A stretch of 64,000 bases of DNA from Streptomyces canus 299MFChir4.1 (GTDB lineage: Bacteria; Actinomycetota; Actinomycetes; Streptomycetales; Streptomycetaceae): NCBI RefSeq assembly GCF_000383615.1, contig NZ_KB911587.1:337476-401475 (forward strand), read 5' to 3'. The notes below the pieces were generated by a model. It was not told where the DNA came from and ran no database searches. It was given only the letters and a program-made list of their open reading frames with translations. Position 1 is the first letter of the stretch. Every line of letters begins with the position of its first letter. Of the stretch, positions 54,871 through 62,491 are shown in pieces. Made by a program: the position numbers and the translations under genes.

Positions 54871-57537
54871 TCAGGCGATTGTGCAGTTCTGGCCGCCCAG
54901 TGTGAACGCGGTCGGTTTCCCGTTTGTCCCCGACCAGTTGCCCGTGAAGCCGAAGCTCACCGAGGAGCCCGCCGCCACGTTGGCGTTCCAGCCGACGTTC
55001 TTCGCTGTCGCCGTCGAGCCCGACTGGGTGGACTCGGCGTTCCAGGTCTGGGAGATCGTCTGGCCGTTGGGGAAGGTCCAGCCGAGTGCCCAGCCGGTCC
55101 AGGCGCTTGAGCCCGTGTTGCTGAGCTGGACGTCCGCCTGGAAGCCGCCCGACCACTGGTTGGTGATCTTGTACGTCACCGCGCAGGCACCCGTGGGTGT
55201 GGGATCGGGCGGGTCCGTCGGATCGGTGCCGCCTCCGCCGCTCGTGTCGGACGTGTCGCCGTAGATCACGCCCCGGCCGTTGGTCGCGACGTACACGCGC
55301 CCGTACACCCGCGGGTCACCGGTGATCGCCGCACCGGTATAACCCCACTGGTGGGCATCGTCGTTGATGCGCGTCCAGCTCGCGCCCTTGTCCGTGGAGC
55401 GGAAGACACCACGGACGCCACCGATCTTCGCGCTGGTGTAGAGCGTCTGGTACGAGGCCCCCGTCGCCGCCTTCCCGAAGCCGATCGCGTCGGCCTGGTC
55501 GACGTTCGAGAGCTTGGTCCAGCTCGTACCGCCATCCGTGGAGTGCCACAGGCCGTACGCGCCGTCGATCGCCCCGCCCGCCAGCCACACGTCACCCTTC
55601 CCGCCCGGCAGCGCCTTGAAGCGCACGCTGTCACCGCTCGGCAGTCCGCTCGCCGCGGACGCCGTGAACGTCGCCCCGCCGTCCTTGCTCACGTAGAACT
55701 TCCCGGACTTGAAGCCGTAGAAGGTCTTCGCGTCCACCCGGTCCGACTCCACGATCGCCCCGGCCGGGATGCCGCTCGACGCCGACCAGGACGAGCCGAA
55801 ACCCGTCGTGTACTGCACCCCTGTGCCGTCCGGGCTCCACACGAACCGGCTGCCGTCCGACGCGGCGGCCACCGTCCCGCCGGCGCTGACGCCCGAAGGG
55901 TCGGTCCCCGCGAACCAGTTGGCGCCGTTGTCCGTCGAGAACGCGATGTGCGGACCCGAGTCCAGATTGCCCGTCCGCACCACCGTGTTCGGGTTCGTCT
56001 CGGCGAAGTCCAGGCTGGTGGTCGTGGTGAAGTTCGGGGACGTGAACATCATCGACGGGACCTTGGTGAGATCCGTGTGCCGGAAGCCGCCGATGTCACC
56101 GAGCGCGCTCAGCAGCGGGGCGCCCGAGGGCGGCGACGCCAGGTCGAGGACCGCCGTCTCCTCCAGGCCCTGCACCATCGGCTTGATGGTGAACTGCCCG
56201 CCGGAGTCCCAGTTCGTGAGGTTCTCCGTGCCGTAGACCGTCGCCCCCGTCCCGTACATCATGCGGTTCGAGTCGAACGGGTCGATCTCCAGCGACTCGG
56301 TCATCCACCCGAGTTTCGGCGCCTGTTCGGGCGGCGACGGGTTCGCGCCCCAGGTGAGCCACGGGGAGGAGGAGACGTCCATGGTGAAGCGGTTCGCGCG
56401 GTTGGGGTACGACGTGTAGTCCCACGCCCTGGTCCAGGTCGCCCCGCTGTCCGTGGAGCGGAAGATCTGGGTGTCCGGCCACCAGGAGCTGTAGGCGGTG
56501 GCCATGACCGTGCCGGGCTTCTGCCGGTCCACCGTGAGTCCGCTGAAGCCGTAGTAGGTGTCGGCCTCAGCGACCGGGCTGATGTTCGTCCAGGTGCCGG
56601 TCCCCGTCGCGTACCGCCACACCTGGCCCTTGCCGCCGTCGTACGGCCCGCCCTTGTCGCTGTAGGAGAGATACAGGTAGCCGCCCGCCGCGTCCAGGAC
56701 CCCCTTGTGGGCCAGGTAGCCGGTCGGCTGGCCGGCGAGCCGCGTCCAGGTCGCGCCCGCGTCCGTCGAGCGGTACACCGAGTTCTGCAGATCGGCGACC
56801 CCGACGTAGACCGTCTTCGTGGCGTTCCCGGACGTTCCCGTCGACTCGTCGAAAGTCACCCAGACGACGCCCTGGTTGTCACTGGCGTAGCCGCTGGTGT
56901 CGCTCGGATCCTGCTGGTAGTTGCCGACGTTGGGGAAGTTCGCCACCTGCGACCAGCTCACCCCGGAGTCCGTGGACCGCCACAGCCCCTTGCCGCTCGG
57001 CGCCCCGAGATACAGCACGCTGTTCTTGTTCGGGTCGACCGCCAGCCGCTCGCCCATGCCCCGCCCCGGCATGTTGCCGCCGAGCTTGAACGGCAGGTCG
57101 GTCTTCTGCCAGCTCGCGCCCCGGTTCGCGGACCGCATGACCGCGCCGTTCTTCGGGTCCCAGCTGTTGGTGTACGTCCCCACGGCCGCGTACACCTTGT
57201 TCGGGTCCACGGAGTCGGAGGCCAGGCTGACCACACCCGTGTGCCCCCAGTCGTCCCAGCCGACCGAGTCCAGCAGCGGCGTCCACGTCTTCGTCGGCTC
57301 CTGCCAGCGATAGGCCCCGCCGATGTCCGTGCGGGCGTACGCCAGGTTCTTCTCCTTGCGGTTGAAGACGATGCCCGGCACGAAACCGCCGCCGTCGATG
57401 CGGGCGTTCTTCCAGGTGTACGTGTCGGCGGCGAGCGAGACCTTCGCGGTGCCGTCGGCCGCCAGTGCGGGCGGGGTGCCGGCGAGCAGCCCGGCCGCGA
57501 GCGCGAGCACGGCCGTGAGGATGCGGGTTCTTCGCAC
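54871..57537 (-). CDS. Xyloglucanase, GH74 with C-terminal CBM2, secreted
   Basis: The protein has 888 residues. A signal peptide (RRTRILTAVLALAAGLLAGT, cleaved near ALA/ADG) is followed by the GH74 tandem seven-bladed propeller (about 30-760) with repeated BNR/Asp-box motifs such as STDSGVSWSQV, STDAGATWTRL and STDKGASWTRI. A CBM2 (about 785-888; ACAVTYKITNQWSGGFQADV, WTFPNGQTISQTWNAESTQS) binds cellulose. GH74 enzymes hydrolyse xyloglucan backbones. GTG 57537 has AAAGGA upstream. A LacI-type operator 29 bases upstream of the start differs from the CebR box. Confidence 0.95.
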   Translation of the reverse strand: MRRTRILTAVLALAAGLLAGTPPALAADGTAKVSLAADTYTWKNARIDGGGFVPGIVFNRKEKNLAYARTDIGGAYRWQEPTKTWTPLLDSVGWDDWGHTGVVSLASDSVDPNKVYAAVGTYTNSWDPKNGAVMRSANRGASWQKTDLPFKLGGNMPGRGMGERLAVDPNKNSVLYLGAPSGKGLWRSTDSGVSWSQVANFPNVGNYQQDPSDTSGYASDNQGVVWVTFDESTGTSGNATKTVYVGVADLQNSVYRSTDAGATWTRLAGQPTGYLAHKGVLDAAGGYLYLSYSDKGGPYDGGKGQVWRYATGTGTWTNISPVAEADTYYGFSGLTVDRQKPGTVMATAYSSWWPDTQIFRSTDSGATWTRAWDYTSYPNRANRFTMDVSSSPWLTWGANPSPPEQAPKLGWMTESLEIDPFDSNRMMYGTGATVYGTENLTNWDSGGQFTIKPMVQGLEETAVLDLASPPSGAPLLSALGDIGGFRHTDLTKVPSMMFTSPNFTTTTSLDFAETNPNTVVRTGNLDSGPHIAFSTDNGANWFAGTDPSGVSAGGTVAAASDGSRFVWSPDGTGVQYTTGFGSSWSASSGIPAGAIVESDRVDAKTFYGFKSGKFYVSKDGGATFTASAASGLPSGDSVRFKALPGGKGDVWLAGGAIDGAYGLWHSTDGGTSWTKLSNVDQADAIGFGKAATGASYQTLYTSAKIGGVRGVFRSTDKGASWTRINDDAHQWGYTGAAITGDPRVYGRVYVATNGRGVIYGDTSDTSGGGGTDPTDPPDPTPTGACAVTYKITNQWSGGFQADVQLSNTGSSAWTGWALGWTFPNGQTISQTWNAESTQSGSTATAKNVGWNANVAAGSSVSFGFTGNWSGTNGKPTAFTLGGQNCTIA

Positions 57538-57565
57538 GGGAGGGTCCTTTCCCGAGAGAGGGGAG

Positions 57566-57579
57566 GGCAAGCGCTTTCC
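57566..57579. promoter_or_regulatory. LacI-family operator-like palindrome before GH74
   Basis: GGCAAGCGCTTTCC is a near-palindrome with central AAGCGCTT, a LacI-family operator shape. It is not the CebR box (TGGGAGCGCTCCCA). It is likely bound by another LacI-type repressor responding to xyloglucan or xylose oligomers. Confidence 0.5.
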
Positions 57580-57595
57580 ATGTGGTGCGAGAGGT

Positions 57596-57662
57596 GCCGG
57601 GCGACCCCCAGTGCGGGAGGGGGTCGCCCGGCCGCTTGGCCCCGTCGTCAGGTGACGGGGCC
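57596..57662. terminator. Two hairpins downstream of GH48
   Basis: Hairpin one: 14-bp stem (57596-57609 with 57619-57632), nine-base loop. Hairpin two: nine-bp stem (57638-57646 with 57654-57662), seven-base loop. Both lie after the GH48 stop on the minus strand and before the GH74 operator, so they probably end the GH48 transcript. Confidence 0.6.
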
Positions 57663-57711
57663 TCGTACGTGGAGCCTTCAAGCGGTTCCGCGCGGGAGAC
57701 GGTGCTGTGTG

Positions 57712-57763
57712 CGCCCTTCCAGGGGCGCGGGGAACTGCGCGACCAGCCACAGCGGACCCGCAG
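57712..57763. repeat. Dispersed Streptomyces intergenic repeat, short variant
   Basis: AGGGGCGCGGGGAACTGCGC, then GACCAGCCACAGCGGACCCGC. This is the reverse complement layout of the copy at 39084-39154, but with a four-base centre (AACT) in place of the longer hairpin insert. Confidence 0.7.
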
Positions 57764-57802
57764 TCGAAAAACACCGCCTCCGCGCGGAGCGCCTGGCGGG
57801 GG

Positions 57803-60718
57803 CTATTCGAGTAGCTCCGCGTACGAACCCATGGCCAGGGCGATGTCCGCCTGGGCCCAGAACCGGTGGTAGGTGAACGACGGCACCGCGCCGCCCGCGA
57901 GATATGCCTGGATCTTCGACCAGGCCGGGTCGTTCTTGTAGAAGGACCGGATGGACTCGAACGTCGACGAGGAGTTGATCGCGTCACCGTTCGGCATGGT
58001 TCCGGTCCAGCCGCTCGGGACGGACACCGAGTCGTCGAACCGGTTGTAGTCCGCCCGGTTCTCCGGCACCGCGATGCCCAGGCTGTCCTGGTAGTTGGTC
58101 CACATGCCGTCCAGCAGGGCCTTGGCCGTCGTCTTCGCCGCCGTGTCGCCCGACTTGGCGGCGTAGTAGCTCAGGGTCTTGGCGTATGCGGCGGCCACGC
58201 CGACGTCGTTGGTGTAGTCGGCGACGGTGACGTGAAGTCCGCTGTTTGCGCCGGGACTTGACGCGTTCCAGGTGTCGGGCTGGCCCGACCACTGGAGCGT
58301 GGAGGGGATCTGGTAGGTGCCGTCCGGGTTGATCGTGGTCTTGGACAGCGCCCACTTGACCCACTTGTCGAGGACCGCCTTGGCCTGCGCGTTCCCCGTC
58401 TGCTGGTAGTACTCGGCCACTCGCTCCATCGACCACGCCTGGAAGCCGAACCACTGGTTGGACGGCGGGTCGTGGTAGACGGGCTGCTGGTCGTAGTACA
58501 TGCCGTAGAAGGTCGACTTGCCGGCCGGGGGAGTCGCGTAACGGCCCGCCCAGCTGTTGGTCGCGCCGCCCGCGATGGCGCCCTCGTCGGACTGCAGCCA
58601 GCGGTAGAACTCCAGCTGCCGGGAGAGCGAGGTGTTCCAGTCCGCGGCGCCCGTGGCCGACTTGGGCTTGAGGGCGGCGTAGGAGCTCAGCGCGTACGCG
58701 GCCATGGGGTTCTGGTAGCCGCCGTGCGCGTGGCTGGAGCCGATGCGCCAGGCCCAGCCCGCCGAGGTGTCGGTGGCCCCGCCCCAGGCGTAGTACCAGG
58801 AGAGCAGGTACATCGAGGCGTCCTTGCCGGTGCCGGCCGGGCAGGTGGACGGCCCGACGCAGTTGCCGATCTTCTTGAAGTACTTGTCGTACATGGCGTA
58901 GCGCAGGTAGTCGCCCATCTTCGCGGCCTTGCCCACGGTCGCGGAGACGTCGGAGCCCTTGCCCTGCTGCTTGGCCCACACGTCGGCCCAGTACGCGGCC
59001 TGCACCGCCCGCGCGTCGGCGTCGGGTGCGTCGGTGAACTTCCACTGCTTGGCGTAGGAGGAGTCACCGGTGAACAGGTCCAGGTAGCCGTTCTTGCCGC
59101 CGTACTTGAAGGCGTCACACGTCGGCTGCGGCACCGTCTCCCACACCGACTCCTGCGCGCCGCGCTGGAAGGTGTTGATGTACGACGGTCCGGTGTCCGC
59201 CGGTCCGGCCTCGCACTTGCCGGGCGAGTTGCCGTAGCCGTAGGTGTTGTCGACGTCCTGGAGCCAGTGCATGCCGTAGATGTCGTCCGTGCCGTACGCC
59301 GACTTCAGCTCACCGGCGAGCGGGTCGGAGCCCACCGAGACCGAGGAGTCCAGCTTCGCCGGGTACTCGTTCGGGGTGTCGAGCTCGGGCGCGTAGGTGG
59401 CCGGCTTGGAGGCGTTGTAGAAGGAGTTGGTCGGCTGATCGGTGTGCGTGGGGATCATGTACTTCTCCATGATGTCCCAGGCACCGTTGAACTTGGACCA
59501 GTCGCCCGTCACCTTGCCGTACATGGCCTGCAGCCACAGGAGGTAGCTGTACGCCTCCGACGTGGTCTCGTGGCCGTGATCCGGCGCCTCGACGATCAGT
59601 GTCTCGACCGAGTGGTAGGGGATGCCCTCGGGGGAGAAGTAGCCGTTCGCCGGGTTGGTGATCTTGCCGTACAGATCCAGGAAGCGGGCGTTGTACGTGC
59701 CCGTCGCCGCGATCTGGGTGACCGTCACCGAGGCCTTGGCGTGGCCGGTCGCCGTCGACTCGAAGGTCGCGGCCCCCGTGCCGGAGGCGTTGCCGGTGAT
59801 CGTCACCGTCTGCGCGGTGTTCCAGTTCGACGGGGTGAAGGTGAGCGAGGCGCCGCCGGTCACCGACAGGCCCGTGTTGCCGCTCGTGCGGGCGGTCGTG
59901 ACCGTCACGTTCGCGCTCGGCTGCGTCGACAGCTTCACGGTGTACGTGCCCGTCTTGCCCTGCTGGACGGCCAGTTGGGTGGCCGAGGCGACGACCGCGG
60001 GACCCGAGGCGACCGTGATGCCGACCGGCGTCGACTCACCGGACGCGCCCAGGCTGTCGTACGCCTTCGCGAGCAGCGAATGACTGCCCACGGTCAAACT
60101 TGAGACCGAGAGCGAGTACGGCGAGGTCGTGTCGGTACCGAGCAGCGTGGTGTTGTCGTAGAACTCCACCTTGCTGATGGTCGCGTTGTCCGCGGCCGCG
60201 GCAGTCGCCGCGAGGGGTACCGCGGTGCCCTGGGTGTAGACCGCGCCGGCGGCCGGGCTGGTCAGCACGGTGATCGGCGGCTGGTGGGCTCCGGTGCACG
60301 AGGTGCCGTTGACGGCGAAATTGGTCGGGGCCGCGTTCGTGCCGCTGTAGGTGAACTGCGCGCCCGTGGAGACTGCGGCGCCCGCGGCGATGTTCGCGTT
60401 GTAGCCGGCGTCCTTCACGCTGATGTTCTGACCGGACTGGGACCAGGTGCCGTTCCAGCCGTTGCTCAGCTTCTGGTTGCCCGTGTAGCTGTAGGTCAGG
60501 GTCCAGCCGTTGATGGTGTCCGTACCGCGGTTGGTGATCGTCAGATCCGCGGTGAAGCCGGAACCCCAGTCGTTGGTCTTGTAGTCGACACTGCACTGAA
60601 CTGCTGCTGCTTGTGCGGGAGTTGAAGCCGCACTCAGCATTGCGAACGGCAGTGCCATGGCCGCCACGACAGCGGTCCACAATCGCCGGGCGGTCCGGCG
60701 TCTCCTGGTGGGGGGCAT
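57803..60718 (-). CDS. Cellulase GH48 (reducing-end cellobiohydrolase) with N-terminal CBM2, secreted
   Basis: The protein has 971 residues. A signal peptide (RRRRTARRLWTAVVAAMALP, cleaved near AQA) is followed by CBM2 (about 40-145; CSVDYKTNDWGSGFTADLTI), an Ig-like domain (about 150-235; TVLTSPAAGAVYTQGTAVPL), a Calx-beta-like domain (about 240-330) and the GH48 catalytic domain (about 335-971). That domain has the acid-Glu region APDHGHETTSEAYSYLLWLQ and ends NPDGTYQIPSTLQ to HRFWAQADIALAMGSYAELL. GH48 releases cellobiose from cellulose reducing ends processively. ATG 60718 follows GGAGGAACC. A sigma-70-like promoter with a perfect CebR box lies upstream. Confidence 0.96.
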   Translation of the reverse strand: MPPTRRRRTARRLWTAVVAAMALPFAMLSAASTPAQAAAVQCSVDYKTNDWGSGFTADLTITNRGTDTINGWTLTYSYTGNQKLSNGWNGTWSQSGQNISVKDAGYNANIAAGAAVSTGAQFTYSGTNAAPTNFAVNGTSCTGAHQPPITVLTSPAAGAVYTQGTAVPLAATAAAADNATISKVEFYDNTTLLGTDTTSPYSLSVSSLTVGSHSLLAKAYDSLGASGESTPVGITVASGPAVVASATQLAVQQGKTGTYTVKLSTQPSANVTVTTARTSGNTGLSVTGGASLTFTPSNWNTAQTVTITGNASGTGAATFESTATGHAKASVTVTQIAATGTYNARFLDLYGKITNPANGYFSPEGIPYHSVETLIVEAPDHGHETTSEAYSYLLWLQAMYGKVTGDWSKFNGAWDIMEKYMIPTHTDQPTNSFYNASKPATYAPELDTPNEYPAKLDSSVSVGSDPLAGELKSAYGTDDIYGMHWLQDVDNTYGYGNSPGKCEAGPADTGPSYINTFQRGAQESVWETVPQPTCDAFKYGGKNGYLDLFTGDSSYAKQWKFTDAPDADARAVQAAYWADVWAKQQGKGSDVSATVGKAAKMGDYLRYAMYDKYFKKIGNCVGPSTCPAGTGKDASMYLLSWYYAWGGATDTSAGWAWRIGSSHAHGGYQNPMAAYALSSYAALKPKSATGAADWNTSLSRQLEFYRWLQSDEGAIAGGATNSWAGRYATPPAGKSTFYGMYYDQQPVYHDPPSNQWFGFQAWSMERVAEYYQQTGNAQAKAVLDKWVKWALSKTTINPDGTYQIPSTLQWSGQPDTWNASSPGANSGLHVTVADYTNDVGVAAAYAKTLSYYAAKSGDTAAKTTAKALLDGMWTNYQDSLGIAVPENRADYNRFDDSVSVPSGWTGTMPNGDAINSSSTFESIRSFYKNDPAWSKIQAYLAGGAVPSFTYHRFWAQADIALAMGSYAELLE

Positions 60719-60765
60719 TGCTGGTTCCTCCTTGTGCGGCTCGGAGAAGTCAAGGCTTGAACCAG

Positions 60766-60779
60766 TGGGAGCGCTCCCA
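60766..60779. promoter_or_regulatory. CebR operator, perfect palindrome
   Basis: TGGGAGCGCTCCCA is identical to the known Streptomyces CebR box, bound by the LacI-type repressor CebR and released by cellobiose/cellotriose. It touches the -10 of the GH48 promoter. Confidence 0.9.
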
Positions 60780-60807
60780 TAGTGGGGACGTGCGTTCAAG
60801 GGGTCAA
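60779..60807 (-). promoter_or_regulatory. Housekeeping-type promoter of the GH48 gene
   Basis: On the minus strand, TTGACC (60807-60802), exactly 17 bases, CACTAT (60784-60779), followed at once by the CebR box. The -35 is 5/6 to TTGACA and the leader is about 55 bases. Confidence 0.6.
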
Positions 60808-60909
60808 GGTGCTTGAAGAGTCGAAAAGATTCGACGAACGGGGCTCGGGAAAAGTCAAGTGACCCCTCTGTTCTTTGCCGTCACTTGGCGCTACCTTCCT
60901 TGGCACCAG

Positions 60910-60923
60910 TGGGAGCGATTCCA
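60910..60923. promoter_or_regulatory. CebR-like operator (12/14) before GH5
   Basis: TGGGAGCGATTCCA differs from the CebR box at two positions. It lies 47 bases before the GH5 start on the plus side of the divergent region, so GH5 and the following GH6 gene are probably also CebR controlled. Confidence 0.75.
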
Positions 60924-60970
60924 TCAGTCGACGCGTCCGTAACGGCGCGCTGATCTGCAAGGAGTCGCTC

Positions 60971-62443
60971 ATGCGACACCCCCCGCGTTCAGTTCTCTTA
61001 GCCGTTGCCGGCGCGGTCGCCCTCATCGGGTCCGTGGCGGTGCCGGTGGTCACGGCGTCCGGCGCCGCCCCTGCCTGCTCGGTGGAGTACTCCGTCACCG
61101 GCCAGTGGGACAGCGGCTTCCAGGGCGCCGTCAGGATCACCAACAACACGGCTGCCGTGCGCAGTTGGAACCTCACCTTCGACTTCGCCGGCGGCCAGAA
61201 GCTCACCCAGGGCTGGAACGCGCAATGGTCCCAGTCCGGTACGACGGTCACCGCTGCCAACGAGAGCTACAACGGCTCCCTGGCCACCGGAGCGAGCGTC
61301 AGCGCCGGATTCATCGCGTCCTGGTCCGGGAGCAACGCCGTACCGACCTCGTTCAAGCTCAACGGCACCAGCTGCAACACGGCCGCCGACCCCTCACCCA
61401 CGCCGGAGCCGACGGACCCGGCCCAGGGGACACCCCCTGTTCTCCGTGCCTCGGGCAACAAGCTCGTGGACGCCGGCGGCGCCACCCGTCGGCTGCTCGG
61501 GGTGAACCGGTCCGGCGGCGAGTTCATGTGCGTCCAGGGCCGCGGCATCTTCGACGGCCCGGTCGACGACGCCTCCGTCAAGGCGATCGCCGACTGGAAG
61601 GCGAACACGGTCCGCATTCCGCTGAACGAGGAGTGCTGGCTGGGCCTGGCCAACATCGACCCGGCCTACGCCGGGGCGAACTACATCAACGCCGTCAAGG
61701 ACCTGGTCGCCAAGGTCAAGGCCCACGGCATGACACCCGTGGTCGAACTCCACTGGACCTACGGGCAGTACACCGGCAACTCGGCCGGCTGTTCCGACGT
61801 GCACGCCAGCTGCCAGAAGCCGATGCCCGACATGCAGTACACGCCCGCCTTCTGGGCCTCGGTGGCGAACACCTTCAAGAGCGACCGCACTGTCGTCTTC
61901 GACCTGTTCAACGAGCCCTACCCGGACCGCGCCACCTCCACGACCACCCAGGCGTGGCAGTGCTGGCGGGACGGCGGCAACTGCCCGGGCATCGGGTACG
62001 AGGTCGCCGGTATGCAGGATCTCGTCGACAGCGTCCGGGGCACCGGCGCGACCAACCTGATCCTGGCCGGCGGGATCGCCTACTCGAACGACCTCAGCCA
62101 GTGGCTGAGCTACAAACCGGCCGACCCGGCGGGCAATCTCGCCGCCGCCTGGCACGTCTACAACTTCAACTCCTGCTCCACCGCGAGCTGCTGGAACTCC
62201 ACGCTCGCCCCGGTGGCCGCCCAGGTCCCCCTCGTGGCGGGGGAGATCGGCGAGAACACCTGCGCGCACGGATTCATCGACCAGGTCATGAAGTGGTTCG
62301 ACGACCGAGGCCTGTCGTATCTCGGCTGGACCTGGAACACCTGGGACTGCTCCTCCGGGCCGTCCCTGATCAGCAGCTACGACGGCACACCCACAGCGTT
62401 CGGCACCGGGCTGCGTGACCATCTGCGCGCCCTGAACGGATAG
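60971..62443 (+). CDS. Endoglucanase GH5 with N-terminal CBM2, secreted
   Basis: The protein has 490 residues. A signal peptide (PPRSVLLAVAGAVALIGSVA, cleaved near ASGA/APA) is followed by CBM2 (about 34-138; CSVEYSVTGQWDSGFQGAVR), a PT-rich linker (TPEPTDPAQGTPP) and the GH5 domain (about 155-490). The acid/base Glu is in VVFDLFNEPYPDRA (about 318) and the nucleophile Glu in VAGEIGEN (about 424). It cuts internal beta-1,4 bonds of cellulose. ATG 60971 has AAGGAG upstream. GH6 follows 48 bases downstream, probably on the same transcript. Confidence 0.94.
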   Translation: MRHPPRSVLLAVAGAVALIGSVAVPVVTASGAAPACSVEYSVTGQWDSGFQGAVRITNNTAAVRSWNLTFDFAGGQKLTQGWNAQWSQSGTTVTAANESYNGSLATGASVSAGFIASWSGSNAVPTSFKLNGTSCNTAADPSPTPEPTDPAQGTPPVLRASGNKLVDAGGATRRLLGVNRSGGEFMCVQGRGIFDGPVDDASVKAIADWKANTVRIPLNEECWLGLANIDPAYAGANYINAVKDLVAKVKAHGMTPVVELHWTYGQYTGNSAGCSDVHASCQKPMPDMQYTPAFWASVANTFKSDRTVVFDLFNEPYPDRATSTTTQAWQCWRDGGNCPGIGYEVAGMQDLVDSVRGTGATNLILAGGIAYSNDLSQWLSYKPADPAGNLAAAWHVYNFNSCSTASCWNSTLAPVAAQVPLVAGEIGENTCAHGFIDQVMKWFDDRGLSYLGWTWNTWDCSSGPSLISSYDGTPTAFGTGLRDHLRALNG

Positions 62444-62491
62444 CACCCGCCGGGCGGACACCATCCGCGAAACGAGAAGGAACCCGCACTC

